NCBI GenBank assembly: GCA_016237705.1
Contig: CP066204.1
Span: 1,064,001 to 1,128,000, forward strand
Origin: Aerococcaceae bacterium zg-252
GTDB taxonomy: Bacteria > Bacillota > Bacilli > Lactobacillales > Aerococcaceae
Direction: 5' to 3'
DNA: 64,000 nt
Position 1 is the stretch's first letter. Each line of letters opens with the position of its first letter. The notes beneath the pieces were generated by a model, which did not search any database, was not told the origin of the DNA, and was given only the letters and a program-made list of their open reading frames with translations. A program made the translations under genes and the position numbers. Of this stretch, positions 31,634 through 39,795 are shown piece by piece.

Positions 31634-31684
31634 ATCTCTTTTTGAGATATTTTTATTGTTTTTTATTTCCCTTTATTTTATACT
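31634..31684 (+). promoter_or_regulatory. Operator O4 and rightward repressor promoter (PRM)
   Basis: Operator ATCTCT-TTT-TGAGAT (31634-31648, one arm mismatch) lies 7 bases upstream of a weak -35 TTGTTT (31656-31661), with a 17-base spacer and -10 TATACT (31679-31684). A weaker -35 and an adjacent upstream operator fit activation by bound repressor, as in lambda PRM; this mode is inferred. Confidence 0.72.
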
Positions 31685-31715
31685 TATACTATCAATAAGA
31701 AAGGAAACGATTATT

Positions 31716-32438
31716 ATGAATATATTAGGTAGTGTAATTAGAGAAATAAGAAAATCTAAAAGAATGACACAAGCTGATTTAGCGAAAAAAACTGGATTTA
31801 AACAAAACACTATTTCAAATCACGAAAATGGTAATCGTTCATTAGATGAACTAGATATAGCAAAATATGCTGAGGCTTTAGATTTAACACCTCAAGCCTT
31901 ATTTGATTATGGCACTAAATCCCCCACCTCCACCCTAACCCTCATCAACGACACCGCAAGCCAATTAAACGAAGATAGGCAAGTGAATGTTTTAGAGTAT
32001 GCAGAAGACCAACTGGAAGAACAGAATAAAATAATTCATCTTGATGAGATAAGAGAACTTTACGCAGATTATCAAACACAGTATGAAGATGTAGATTTAT
32101 ACGGTGGAGCAAGTGCTGGTACAGGTGTCGAACTTTTCGATGAAGTCATTGAAACAATCAAATATCCTGCACCAGTACCAGTACACGATATTGCTTTGAA
32201 AGTATTAGGTGATAGTATGACACCATTATTCCAAGACGGCGAAGTGATTTTTATAAAAAAGAAACAAGACATCAACAACGGACAAATCGGTGTGTTCATC
32301 GTCAACGGACAAGGCTATGTCAAAAAGCTTTATAAAGGACCAAATGAAGTAAAATTAATATCACTCAATTCTCACTACAAAGACATTGTACTAACAGAAC
32401 ATGACGATATTCATATTGTTGGTTTAGTGGTTATGTAA
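31716..32438 (+). CDS. CI-like repressor with S24 (LexA-type) self-cleavage domain
   Basis: 240 residues from ATG at 31716 (AAAGGA upstream). The N-terminal HTH ('VIREIRKSKRMTQADLAKKT', 'KQNTISNHENGNRSLDELDI') covers about residues 5-62. The C-terminal S24 domain has a candidate cleavage site Ala134-Gly135 in 'GGASAGTG', catalytic S167 in 'LGDSMTPLF' and Lys203 or Lys204 in 'GYVKKLY'. It maintains lysogeny by binding the four ATCTCA-TGAGAT sites, and RecA-stimulated cleavage would induce the prophage. Confidence 0.93.
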   Translation: MNILGSVIREIRKSKRMTQADLAKKTGFKQNTISNHENGNRSLDELDIAKYAEALDLTPQALFDYGTKSPTSTLTLINDTASQLNEDRQVNVLEYAEDQLEEQNKIIHLDEIRELYADYQTQYEDVDLYGGASAGTGVELFDEVIETIKYPAPVPVHDIALKVLGDSMTPLFQDGEVIFIKKKQDINNGQIGVFIVNGQGYVKKLYKGPNEVKLISLNSHYKDIVLTEHDDIHIVGLVVM

Positions 32439-32504
32439 AATAGTTTTACGCTGGTACATTAATTTAGTCATCAATACATTTATTTTAGAATGGAGAGAAA
32501 AAAT

Positions 32505-32855
32505 ATGAATACAGAAACAAATCAAATTTCAGTCCCTGAAGATGTACAAGGATTTAAAACAGGAAAATTTGCAAAAAGATTATTAAAAATTTATTGCGTA
32601 CTTCACTTAATCGGAACAATCATTGGAGCATCAATACTTTCTTATGACCCCTCTAGATATAATTCATCTGAGATTAATTGGGCAATATGTATAACTTACA
32701 TGTTCGTAGGAATTGGAACATTAGTCATTATCTATACGATTGCAAATTTATTAATTCAACAATACAACAACACAGTTGCTACTCGTGAAGCGTTATATTT
32801 CTATATCAATCATCAGTTGGAAAAAGAAAAACAAGATATAACAGAAAATAATTAA
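32505..32855 (+). CDS. Small membrane protein of the lysogeny block
   Basis: 116 residues from ATG at 32505 (GGAGAG upstream). Two membrane segments at about residues 28-50 and 66-90 ('LHLIGTIIGASILSY', 'ICITYMFVGIGTLVIIYTIA') flank a short polar loop, and the C-terminus is charged. No family recognised. Rightward expression with the repressor means it should be made in the lysogen; a superinfection-exclusion role is plausible but untested. Confidence 0.6.
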   Translation: MNTETNQISVPEDVQGFKTGKFAKRLLKIYCVLHLIGTIIGASILSYDPSRYNSSEINWAICITYMFVGIGTLVIIYTIANLLIQQYNNTVATREALYFYINHQLEKEKQDITENN

Positions 32856-32905
32856 TGAGTTTTATGCTGGTGGTGTAGCGGATTGAATAGAAAGGAGATG
32901 ATGAG

Positions 32906-33658
32906 ATGGAAGAAAAAAACAGATTAATAAATGAAGCATGTAAAATCTTTAAACAAGAAGCTCATTCGAATTTTAAAAAATTTAAGTTTTTAGCAGAATG
33001 GGTCAATTCCGAAGCGAAATATTTCAATGACGATAGAATTAACTTTAATAGAAATCATAAAGTATATCAACGGGGGGCTTTGGTAATGGTTGATTTTGGT
33101 GTAAATGTAGGAAATGAATTGAGTGGCAACCATTTCGCTGTTGTCTTAAATAAAAATGATTCACCTAAAAACGGTGTATTAACAGTAGCACCTATTACAT
33201 CAAAAGGAAATAAATTTACAGTACAAATAGATGGATTAATATCTGATAAATCACACAAAATACTTGAATCCGAATTTCATGAATCTGCAGTAAATCATTA
33301 TTTCATGCAAAAAAGAATTGTTAAAGACGGCTTAACTGATGAAGAAAAAGCATTCATTGAAGAGGAGTATAATACGGAAGGAAGATTGATAGCCCAATAT
33401 TCAAAATATATTACACCTGAAGAATATATAATTTTTTATGAGAAAAACATCTTTAAACTAAAATGTTTGTTGGAATTATTGGAGCATTACATGAAATATA
33501 ATAAGATTTCACACGCAAAAATACTTGATATTAAAACTATTAGCAAAAAAAGGATTAAGTTTCTAAATGAATATGACCCTTGTGGGAGAATTAAAGTTTC
33601 AAATGAAACATTGGATAAAATAGATGACGGTATCAAAAAGAATTTTCTTAACTCTTGA
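32906..33658 (+). CDS. PemK/MazF-like toxin-family protein (extended, 250 residues)
   Basis: 250 residues; AAAGGAG is 8 bases upstream. The core at about residues 55-140 has the PemK/MazF pattern: 'GALVMVDFGVNVGNELSGNH', 'FAVVLNK', 'NGVLTVAPITSK', typical of the SH3-like RNase fold. Unlike small MazF toxins it has a helical N-terminal arm of about 50 residues and a long C-terminal extension. No small antitoxin gene sits upstream; the preceding gene is a membrane protein. It is in the lysogenic transcript, so a defence or abortive-infection role is likely. Toxicity is inferred. Confidence 0.75.
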   Translation: MEEKNRLINEACKIFKQEAHSNFKKFKFLAEWVNSEAKYFNDDRINFNRNHKVYQRGALVMVDFGVNVGNELSGNHFAVVLNKNDSPKNGVLTVAPITSKGNKFTVQIDGLISDKSHKILESEFHESAVNHYFMQKRIVKDGLTDEEKAFIEEEYNTEGRLIAQYSKYITPEEYIIFYEKNIFKLKCLLELLEHYMKYNKISHAKILDIKTISKKRIKFLNEYDPCGRIKVSNETLDKIDDGIKKNFLNS

Positions 33659-33683
33659 CACTGAAATACTTATATGCAATAAT
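33655..33683 (+). promoter_or_regulatory. Strong promoter overlapping the PemK-like stop codon
   Basis: TTGACA (33655-33660) overlaps the TGA stop of the PemK-like gene. A 17-base spacer and AATAAT (33678-33683) follow, with TGC directly before the -10 (extended -10). The predicted start is near 33690. No gene follows, so the product should be a short RNA. Confidence 0.72.
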
Positions 33684-33689
33684 ATAGTT

Positions 33690-33784
33690 ACTGAGGGATT
33701 TACTCCCACCCATAAAAACTGAGTGCATTACGCACACAAGTCCATGAAAAGTAGCTGTATCATTAAGATATGGCTACTTTTTTA
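33690..33784 (+). ncRNA. Candidate structured small RNA with repeated hairpin units
   Basis: From the predicted start to the terminator the RNA would be about 95 bases. Two related units follow each other, each with ACTGAG, a short hairpin with ATTAC/TTTAC loop (GGGA/TCCC at 33695-33707; GTGC/GCAC at 33723-33735) and a CCAT.AAAA end. Stem bases differ but pairing is kept. The last hairpin is the terminator. It could be an RNA partner of the upstream PemK-like gene, as in type III systems, but there the RNA is upstream of the toxin, so this is speculative. Confidence 0.5.
33747..33784 (+). terminator. Rho-independent terminator (PemK-like gene and candidate sRNA)
   Basis: AAAAGTAGC ... GCTACTTTT with an inner TGTATC/GATATG stem (wobble pairs) and loop ATTAA, followed by a T-tract. 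It ends both the lysogeny transcript and the candidate small RNA. Confidence 0.85.
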
Positions 33785-34156
33785 TTTATTAGCATTAAAA
33801 GTGATTATTTCCAAAATGGAAATAGTGCAAAGACCCAGTAAATTTTGTTAGTAACTTAAAAAAAGTATAAAAAAATAAGGTAACCCCAGGCACATGTGAA
33901 TTCTCGTCCATTGACTTACTCCCATTCGAGAACACAGCGTTTATCCTTCTCAAGTTATCCTTACAACTACATTATAATAAATATATTTTCGAAAAACAAG
34001 AGCCAAATAAAAAATCCCACACCCTCCCCGACCAAAGCGAAGGTGTGAGATACATACACAAATAAGGTATATTTGCTATACCTAATTCTAGCACATCAAA
34101 GGAGATGATGCCACACCTTTTTACGCTGGCAGGCAAAACGGAAAGGAAGAATAAAC
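33785..34156. other. 372-base non-coding region upstream of the integrase gene (probable attP arm/regulatory DNA)
   Basis: No gene seen. It is AT-rich with a TTCTCG/CGAGAA inverted repeat (33898-33938 region) and short direct motifs, as expected for integrase arm-binding sites. A leftward terminator lies at 34006-34050. GGAAAGGAAG lies just before the integrase ATG. Confidence 0.45.
34006..34050 (-). terminator. Leftward rho-independent terminator in the integrase upstream region
   Basis: TCCCACACC (34015-34023) pairs with GGTGTGAGA (34042-34050) with one mismatch, and the minus strand continues into TTTTTTATTT. No leftward gene is visible upstream of it on this strand, so it may end an antisense transcript of the integrase gene or insulate the lysogeny block. 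Confidence 0.65.
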
Positions 34157-35290
34157 ATGATAAAAGAATATACGAAAAAAGACGGCTCTAAGGCTTATAT
34201 GTTCGTTGCCTACTTAGGAGTCGACCCAATCACTGGAAAGCAAAAACGAACAACTAGACGTGGATTTAAAACGAAACGAGAAGCAAAGATTGCCGAAGCA
34301 AAGCTGCAAGCTGAGGTTGAAGAAAATGGATTCAACATTAAGGAGAAAGTTAAATTTCAAGAAGTATATGAATCGTGGTTAGTAGAACATAAAGCTACCG
34401 TCAAACCAGCATCATTTAGAGCAACTATGAACTACGCAAGGTTACACATATTGCCTATATTCGGTCACATACACATTGATAAAATCGATATATTTTTCTG
34501 CCAAAAAGTTGTACATAAATGGGCAGAAAAATATGAAAGTACCAGTCACATGAAAATTGTTGTTCAACAAGTCTTGGATTATGCGATTAAAATTCGACTA
34601 ATAAAAGATAATCCGATGAGATTAGTCAAATTACCTAAGATTCATCGCAGAGAAAAGAACAACCGATTCTATACCAAGGAAGAATTAAAAACTTTTCTAG
34701 ACTGTGCGAAAGTCTATAATGACGGTCAATACCTTCCCTTTTTCAGATTATTAAGTTTCACCGGTATGCGTAAAGGTGAAGCACTTGCTTTAACGTGGGA
34801 TGATATAAACCTTAAAGAACAAACCATTTCTATCAACAAAGGTTTGTCTTTAGATGAAACAGGACGCCCTATGATATCCACTACCAAAACAAAAGCTTCA
34901 GTCAGAACAATAAGTATCGATACAGAAACATTAAAGATACTCAGCGAATGGAAAATCAAACAGCGAAAACAATTGCTATATTTAGGTTATAATGCTATGA
35001 GTAAAACACAACTCGTTTTTTCAAACAATAATAATCAACTTTACTATCCAATGGTTGCTAATGAATGGCTAAACAAGATTATTAAATGTTACAACTTAAA
35101 ACGAATAACCGTGCACGGTTTTAGGCATACTCATTGTTCTCTTTTGTTTGATATTGATACCCCACTTCAAATTGTACAAGAACGACTGGGACATTCTGAT
35201 ATTAAAATAACCATGAATATTTACACGCACGTAACCGAACGCAAACGTGATGAATATGCAGATAAATTCGCAAGCTACATCAATTTTTAA
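34157..35290 (+). CDS. int: Phage integrase (tyrosine recombinase)
   Basis: 377 residues. The N-terminal arm-binding domain ('YLGVDPITGKQKRTTRRGFK') is followed by a core-binding region ('YESWLVEHKATVKPASF') and the catalytic domain. R205 ('FTGMRKGE'), H320-x-x-R323 ('VHGFRHTH'), H346 ('ERLGHSDI') and the nucleophile Y356 ('NIYTHV') are all present, so the protein should be active. It recombines attP with attB and, with a directionality factor, excises the prophage. It faces rplS, and its stop is about 85 bases from the rplS stop. Confidence 0.95.
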   Translation: MIKEYTKKDGSKAYMFVAYLGVDPITGKQKRTTRRGFKTKREAKIAEAKLQAEVEENGFNIKEKVKFQEVYESWLVEHKATVKPASFRATMNYARLHILPIFGHIHIDKIDIFFCQKVVHKWAEKYESTSHMKIVVQQVLDYAIKIRLIKDNPMRLVKLPKIHRREKNNRFYTKEELKTFLDCAKVYNDGQYLPFFRLLSFTGMRKGEALALTWDDINLKEQTISINKGLSLDETGRPMISTTKTKASVRTISIDTETLKILSEWKIKQRKQLLYLGYNAMSKTQLVFSNNNNQLYYPMVANEWLNKIIKCYNLKRITVHGFRHTHCSLLFDIDTPLQIVQERLGHSDIKITMNIYTHVTERKRDEYADKFASYINF

Positions 35291-35293
35291 CAG

Positions 35294-35315
35294 AACGTAT
35301 TCAAAACGTATTCAA
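35294..35315. other. Tandem 11-bp repeat near the integrase end: candidate att region
   Basis: AACGTATTCAA is repeated twice without a gap (35294-35304, 35305-35315), directly after the integrase stop and before the rplS terminator. Tyrosine integrases often bind repeats at their att core, and the host-phage junction must lie near here. The left att site is outside the window, so the core cannot be confirmed. Confidence 0.4.
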
Positions 35316-35317
35316 AT

Positions 35318-35361
35318 AAAAAAACACAAGCTACAAACCCTATTAAATCAAGGTTTGTAGC
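35318..35361 (-). terminator. rplS terminator at the prophage boundary
   Basis: GCTACAAACC/GGTTTGTAGC (35330-35339 and 35352-35361), a perfect 10-bp stem, followed on the minus strand by TTGTGTTTTTTT. It ends the rplS transcript and lies between rplS and the integrase, so integration keeps it intact or rebuilds it. Confidence 0.88.
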
Positions 35362-35377
35362 CTGTATAAGTAGCTGA

Positions 35378-35725
35378 TTATCTACCACGTTCTTTGATAC
35401 GTGCAGCTTTACCAGATAATTTACGGATATAGTAAAGTTTAGCACGACGTACACGACCTTTACGTACTACTTCTAATTTAGCAACACGTGGAGTATGTAC
35501 TGGGAAAGTACGCTCTACACCAACACCGTTTGAAATTTTACGAACAGTGTAAGTCTCGCTGATGCCTGCACCACGACGTTTAATTACTAAACCTTCGAAA
35601 ATTTGCACACGTTCACGTTCACCCTCAACGATTAAGGCATGAACACGCACTGTATCTCCAGGGCGGAACTCAGGAACATCGCTACGTAATTGTGATGAAG
35701 TAATTTTTTCGATTAATTTACTCAT
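35378..35725 (-). CDS. rplS: 50S ribosomal protein L19
   Basis: 115 residues from ATG at 35725 (GAGGAG upstream), the usual L19 length; a longer frame upstream is not real. Diagnostic segments are '[20 protein letters not shown]', '[20 protein letters not shown]', '[13 protein letters not shown]' and '[20 protein letters not shown]'. L19 sits at the 30S-50S interface. It is the last host gene before the prophage on this side and appears intact. Confidence 0.98.
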   Translation of the reverse strand: MSKLIEKITSSQLRSDVPEFRPGDTVRVHALIVEGERERVQIFEGLVIKRRGAGISETYTVRKISNGVGVERTFPVHTPRVAKLEVVRKGRVRRAKLYYIRKLSGKAARIKERGR

Positions 35726-35814
35726 ACTTTTTTCTCCTCTTCTGACAAACATTCTTAAATAAATTAACTTATTCAGCGGAATATCGTGATTTGGGGTCAA
35801 TGACCACTTTTATT
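35726..35814 (-). promoter_or_regulatory. rplS 5' leader (possible L19 leader RNA)
   Basis: About 90 bases lie between the -10 and the rplS start codon, longer than needed for translation, and hold a small GGTC/GACC hairpin and an 'ATTCCGCTG' segment. L19 leaders with autoregulatory function are known in Firmicutes. I could not confirm the consensus by eye, so this is tentative. Confidence 0.3.
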
Positions 35815-35842
35815 ATTATACCGTAAAATCAACAGATGTAAA
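35815..35842 (-). promoter_or_regulatory. rplS promoter
   Basis: Minus strand TTTACA (35837-35842), a 16-base spacer and TATAAT (35815-35820). Confidence 0.65.
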
Positions 35843-35916
35843 GTATCGATTGAAAAAAAGTTGAAAAATTCTACCGAAATGATGCCCCTTGCTTATGATA
35901 CACAATTACACTTAAC

Positions 35917-35945
35917 TAGACATCAGCAAAAATCATCGCTATAAT
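35917..35945 (+). promoter_or_regulatory. Promoter of the MurG-like gene
   Basis: TAGACA (35917-35922), a 17-base spacer and TATAAT (35940-35945), about 36 bases before the ATG at 35982. It is divergent from the rplS promoter. Confidence 0.7.
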
Positions 35946-35981
35946 TACTTATACACTATCCATTAGCAAGGAGAAACTTGA

Positions 35982-37049
35982 ATGAAACGTATAGCATTTA
36001 CTGGTGGTGGCTCAATCGGTCATGTTGCCGTCAATGTCGCACTAATTCCTTATTTTCAACAAAAAGGTTATGAAACTTTCTACATCGGTTCAAAAAATGG
36101 GATTGAAAAAGAAATGATTAGCGAACTCGATAATGTGCCCTACTATGCGATAAGTAGTGGTAAGCTGCGTCGTTATTTTGATTTAAAAAACTTTTCAGAC
36201 CCTTTTAAAGTGATGAAAGGAATTGCTGACGCTGTTCACATCTTAAAGCGTGAGAAACCAGACTTTGTCTTTTCTAAAGGTGGTTTTGTCAGTGTACCGG
36301 TTGCTATCGCTGCAAAATTATTAAAAATCCCAATTGTGTTACACGAATCTGATGTCACACCTGGTTTGGCAAACAAAATTAGTATTCGTTTTGCAAATCA
36401 TATTTTTACAACCTTTGAGCAAACGGCAGAGCATTTACCAGCTAATCAAGCAACACCGATTGGAGCAATTATTCGTGATAATTTATTTAGTGGTGATAAG
36501 GATAAAGGATTACAATGGAGTGGCTTTTCAACTGAAAAACCGATATTACTCGTAATGGGTGGCTCACTTGGTTCCAAAGCAATTAATGATGCGATTCGCT
36601 CTAATTTAGATGAATTGCTATTGAAATATCAAATTATTCATTTAACTGGCAAAGGATTACTGGATACTCACTATCAACGTGCTGGCTACCAACAATATGA
36701 ATTTATCACTAATGAATTGAATGATATTTTAGCCATGACAGATTTTGTCGTATCACGAGCTGGTTCAAATTCAATTTTTGAATTTTTAGCCTTGAAAATT
36801 CCAATGTTATTAATTCCATTATCCAACCAAGCAAGTCGTGGTGACCAAATACTAAATGCTGCTTATTTTGAAAAACAAGGCTATGCACTGGTACTAAATG
36901 AAGAAGATGTTACATCTCAAACATTAATGGAACAATTATCAAACCTTGAACAACAAGCACCAACCATTAAAGAAACAATGGCTACCTATAAAATGCAAAC
37001 ATCATTGGAAGATTTTTATCAACTTATTTTACAACATACAAATAACTAA
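35982..37049 (+). CDS. MurG-like UDP-GlcNAc:lipid glycosyltransferase (MurG2 type)
   Basis: 355 residues with AAGGAG upstream. It has the two-domain GT-B layout: N-terminal loop 'TGGGSIGHVAVNVALIPYF' (canonical MurG has GGTGGH), 'DFVFSKGGFVSVPVAIAAKL' and 'HESDVTPGLANK'; then 'LLVMGGSLGSKAIND' and the acceptor/donor segment 'DFVVSRAGSNSIFEFLALK'. MurG adds GlcNAc to lipid I at the inner membrane face. The altered first loop and stand-alone location, not in a division cluster, fit the second MurG-like paralog found in many Firmicutes, so its exact substrate is uncertain. Confidence 0.8.
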   Translation: MKRIAFTGGGSIGHVAVNVALIPYFQQKGYETFYIGSKNGIEKEMISELDNVPYYAISSGKLRRYFDLKNFSDPFKVMKGIADAVHILKREKPDFVFSKGGFVSVPVAIAAKLLKIPIVLHESDVTPGLANKISIRFANHIFTTFEQTAEHLPANQATPIGAIIRDNLFSGDKDKGLQWSGFSTEKPILLVMGGSLGSKAINDAIRSNLDELLLKYQIIHLTGKGLLDTHYQRAGYQQYEFITNELNDILAMTDFVVSRAGSNSIFEFLALKIPMLLIPLSNQASRGDQILNAAYFEKQGYALVLNEEDVTSQTLMEQLSNLEQQAPTIKETMATYKMQTSLEDFYQLILQHTNN

Positions 37050-37050
37050 A

Positions 37051-37092
37051 AAAATCCGAGAGTTAGTAGGAATGCTAACTCTCGGTTATTTA
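37051..37092. terminator. Bidirectional terminator between the MurG-like gene and queA
   Basis: Perfect 11-bp stem CCGAGAGTTAG/CTAACTCTCGG (37056-37066, 37075-37085) with A-tract on the left and T-rich tail on the right, so it can serve both convergent genes. Confidence 0.88.
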
Positions 37093-37114
37093 TTATTTTA
37101 TGGCACCACTATCT

Positions 37115-38149
37115 TTACTTTATTAACATAGCATCGCCAAAGCTAAAGAATCGGTATTCTTCTTTAACGGCATGTTCATAAGCTGCTAAAATATGTTCAC
37201 GGTCATAAAAAGCACTGACTAACATCACTAATGTTGATTGTGGCAAATGGAAATTAGTAATCAACTGGTCGACAACTTTAAATTCAAATCCCGGTGAAAT
37301 AAAAATATCTGTCCAACCAGATGAAGCAACAACTTTTCCGTCATTATCTCGGGCAATGGTTTCCAATGTCCGAACACTCGTTGTACCCACTGCCGTTATT
37401 TTACCACCTTTTGCTTTTACTACATTAATGCGTTCAGCAGATTCTTCAGACAAATGATAATATTCTGCATGCATTTCATGGTCTTCTAAACGCTCAACCG
37501 ATACTGGTCGAAATGTCCCTAATCCGACATGGAGTGTCAGTGGAATAATGTCAATTCCCTTTGCTTTAGCTGCCTCAAGTAAGGCTGGTGTAAAATGAAG
37601 CCCAGCCGTTGGAGCTGCTGCTGAGCCATTTTCTTTGGCATAGACCGTTTGATAACGTTCAGCATCTTCCAATCGTTCCTTAATATACGGTGGCAATGGC
37701 ATTTGTCCTAATGATTCTAAAATTTCTAAAAAGACACCGTCATAATGAAACTCAATAATCCGTCCACCATGGTTTAATTCTTCTTTGACAACTGCTTTTA
37801 AACGAGCATCTTCACCAAAATGAATTTCAGTTCCTACTTTTGCACGACGAGCTGGTTTAATTAAGCATTCCCACTCATTATCATGGGTATTCGTCAATAA
37901 CAAGACTTCTAAATGCCCACCTGTATCTGGTTTCACACCAAAAATTCTAGCTGGAATCACTCGTGTTTCATTGACAACTATGGCATCACCAGCATTCAAT
38001 TCATCTAAGATTGTATGAAAATGTGTATCCGTTAGTTGATGTGTTTGTCGGTCTACGACTAATAATTTTGATGCACTACGATCCTTTAATGGTGTCTGTG
38101 CAATCAAGTTTTCTGGTAAATGGTAATCAAAATCTTTTGTCGTTAACAT
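37115..38149 (-). CDS. queA: tRNA preQ1(34) S-adenosylmethionine ribosyltransferase-isomerase
   Basis: 344 residues from ATG at 38149 (GAGGA upstream; a TTG 12 bases earlier is less likely). Family motifs: '[20 protein letters not shown]', '[15 protein letters not shown]', '[20 protein letters not shown]', '[13 protein letters not shown]', '[13 protein letters not shown]' and '[12 protein letters not shown]'. QueA converts preQ1 in the tRNA wobble position to epoxyqueuosine using SAM. It is the last gene of the mutS-mutL-msrB-ruvA-ruvB-queA run, an order common in Lactobacillales. Confidence 0.97.
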   Translation of the reverse strand: MLTTKDFDYHLPENLIAQTPLKDRSASKLLVVDRQTHQLTDTHFHTILDELNAGDAIVVNETRVIPARIFGVKPDTGGHLEVLLLTNTHDNEWECLIKPARRAKVGTEIHFGEDARLKAVVKEELNHGGRIIEFHYDGVFLEILESLGQMPLPPYIKERLEDAERYQTVYAKENGSAAAPTAGLHFTPALLEAAKAKGIDIIPLTLHVGLGTFRPVSVERLEDHEMHAEYYHLSEESAERINVVKAKGGKITAVGTTSVRTLETIARDNDGKVVASSGWTDIFISPGFEFKVVDQLITNFHLPQSTLVMLVSAFYDREHILAAYEHAVKEEYRFFSFGDAMLIK

Positions 38150-38150
38150 T

Positions 38151-39164
38151 TTATTCCTCAATTTCTGATTGTATATAGGGGTAGCCTAAATGTAAATAGG
38201 CAAGTTCGGTCGCAACACGTCCTCTCGGTGTCCGTCTGATAAAACCATTTTGCAATAGAAAAGGTTCATACATATCTTCTACTGTATCACTATCTTCACT
38301 AATATTAATGGCTAAAGTTCCAATACCAACAGGGCCACCATTGTATTCTTCAATTAATGTTCGCAATAATTTACGGTCAATCGCATCTAAACCACGTTCA
38401 TCAATCGCAAGCACCTTTAAGGCTCGTTGAGTTAGGCTACGAGTAATGTGACCATTGCCCTCAACTTGAGCAAAATCTCGTACACGTTTTAAAATACGGT
38501 TCGCAATACGTGGCGTGCCTCGACTTCTTAGTGCAATTTCTAATGAGCCGTCCGATTCAATGCCAGTTTGAAATAACTCGGCATTGCGTCGCACAATTAA
38601 ATCTAATTCTTCGGTTTCATAATACTTCATATGTGAAATAATACCAAAACGGTCACGCAATGGTTGTGTCAGCATTCCGGCACGAGTTGTCGCACCAATT
38701 AATGTAAATGGTGGTAATTCAAAATGAACTGGATGTGCAGTTGTTCCTTGCCCAATTATTATATCAACATAGTAATCTTCCATAGCAGAATATAAAACTT
38801 CTTCGACTAGACGTGGCATACGATGAATTTCATCAATAAAAAGGACATCACCAGGGCTTAATTCATTTAACAATGCCAACAAATCACCGGGACGTTCAAT
38901 TGCTGGGCCACTTGTCGTTTTTATGCCAACATTTAACTCATTTGCGATAACCATTGCCATAGTCGTTTTACCTAACCCTGGTGGTCCATACAATAACACA
39001 TGGTCCAAGGCTTCTTGACGTTGTTTAGCCGCTTGAATATAGATTGATAATTCTTCCTTTAAAGCTGATTGTCCGATATATTCACGTAAATACTGTGGTC
39101 GCAAACTAAGATTACTTACATCTTCTTCTAATTCTTCACTTGAAATAAATCGTTTATCTGTCAT
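38151..39164 (-). CDS. ruvB: Holliday junction branch migration helicase RuvB
   Basis: 337 residues from the second of two adjacent ATG codons (39164), which gives a 6-base spacing from AAAGGAG. AAA+ motifs: Walker A 'GPPGLGKTT', Walker B 'VLFIDEIHR', sensor 'LIGATTRAG', and 'RDRFGI' arginine finger region; a C-terminal winged helix carries 'RTPRGRVAT'. RuvB hexamers drive branch migration with RuvA. It is one base upstream-adjacent to queA and 24 bases after ruvA. Confidence 0.98.
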   Translation of the reverse strand: MTDKRFISSEELEEDVSNLSLRPQYLREYIGQSALKEELSIYIQAAKQRQEALDHVLLYGPPGLGKTTMAMVIANELNVGIKTTSGPAIERPGDLLALLNELSPGDVLFIDEIHRMPRLVEEVLYSAMEDYYVDIIIGQGTTAHPVHFELPPFTLIGATTRAGMLTQPLRDRFGIISHMKYYETEELDLIVRRNAELFQTGIESDGSLEIALRSRGTPRIANRILKRVRDFAQVEGNGHITRSLTQRALKVLAIDERGLDAIDRKLLRTLIEEYNGGPVGIGTLAINISEDSDTVEDMYEPFLLQNGFIRRTPRGRVATELAYLHLGYPYIQSEIEE

Positions 39165-39188
39165 CATCTGCTCCTTTCAGTACTCATG

Positions 39189-39791
39189 TTATTTATTCAA
39201 TAATAATTTAAAGGCTAAACTCAACGCATCTTGAGTCGAAGTAAGTTGTGCATCTTTCAAAGGTTTTTCGATACGTTTAATCTCTCTAGCAGAATAGCCT
39301 AATCCCATTAATGCCTCAAATACCTCTGGTAATAAATCCATTTTCGCAGTATTAGCAGTTGAAACGGCAGTAGTTTCAGTTCCCATAAAATCACCTAACT
39401 CGCCTTTTAAGTCTAAAACCATTTGTTGAGCCGTTTTTTTACCGACACCAGGAAACTTAGTCAAATATTGACTATCACCTGATTCAATCGCTTGAACGAG
39501 CCCTTCATGGTCATCAGCTGCCAAAATCGACAAAGCACTCTTAGGACCAATGCCAGATACTTTATTTAAGGTTAAAAATAAGCCTTTTTCTTCTAATGTT
39601 TTAAATCCATACAAAGTTTGACTATCTTCACGTACCACTTGCTCGACATATAATTTTATCGCAGTTTGGTGCATTAATTCTTGAAAACGAAATGGATTCG
39701 GCACTAATACACGATAACCAATTTGATTGACTTCTATGACTAAATAAGTCGGTGCAATATGCGTGACTTGTCCAATTAAATATTCAAACAT
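39189..39791 (-). CDS. ruvA: Holliday junction DNA-binding protein RuvA
   Basis: 200 residues, the usual length. The OB-fold N-terminus ('MFEYLIGQVTHIAPTYLVIE'), two helix-hairpin-helix motifs ('VSGIGPKSALSIL', 'FPGVGKKTAQQMVLDLKGEL') and a C-terminal RuvB-binding three-helix domain ('VFEALMGLGYSAREIKRI') are all visible. It binds four-way junctions and targets RuvB to them. RuvC is not encoded in the window, as usual in Firmicutes that use RecU. Confidence 0.97.
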   Translation of the reverse strand: MFEYLIGQVTHIAPTYLVIEVNQIGYRVLVPNPFRFQELMHQTAIKLYVEQVVREDSQTLYGFKTLEEKGLFLTLNKVSGIGPKSALSILAADDHEGLVQAIESGDSQYLTKFPGVGKKTAQQMVLDLKGELGDFMGTETTAVSTANTAKMDLLPEVFEALMGLGYSAREIKRIEKPLKDAQLTSTQDALSLAFKLLLNK

Positions 39792-39795
39792 TTAA

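Noticed and set aside
31460-31645. Rightward 61-codon frame across the switch region
   Set aside because: It is opposite the 36-residue early gene and crosses the leftward promoter and operator; no ribosome binding site.
33747-33890. Short frame starting MKSS inside the small RNA region as a type I toxin
   Set aside because: The ATG lies inside the terminator stem and lacks a ribosome binding site; the translated peptide has no resemblance to Fst-type toxins.
35291-35377. tRNA attachment site
   Set aside because: No cloverleaf or tRNA gene at the integrase end; rplS is the flanking gene.
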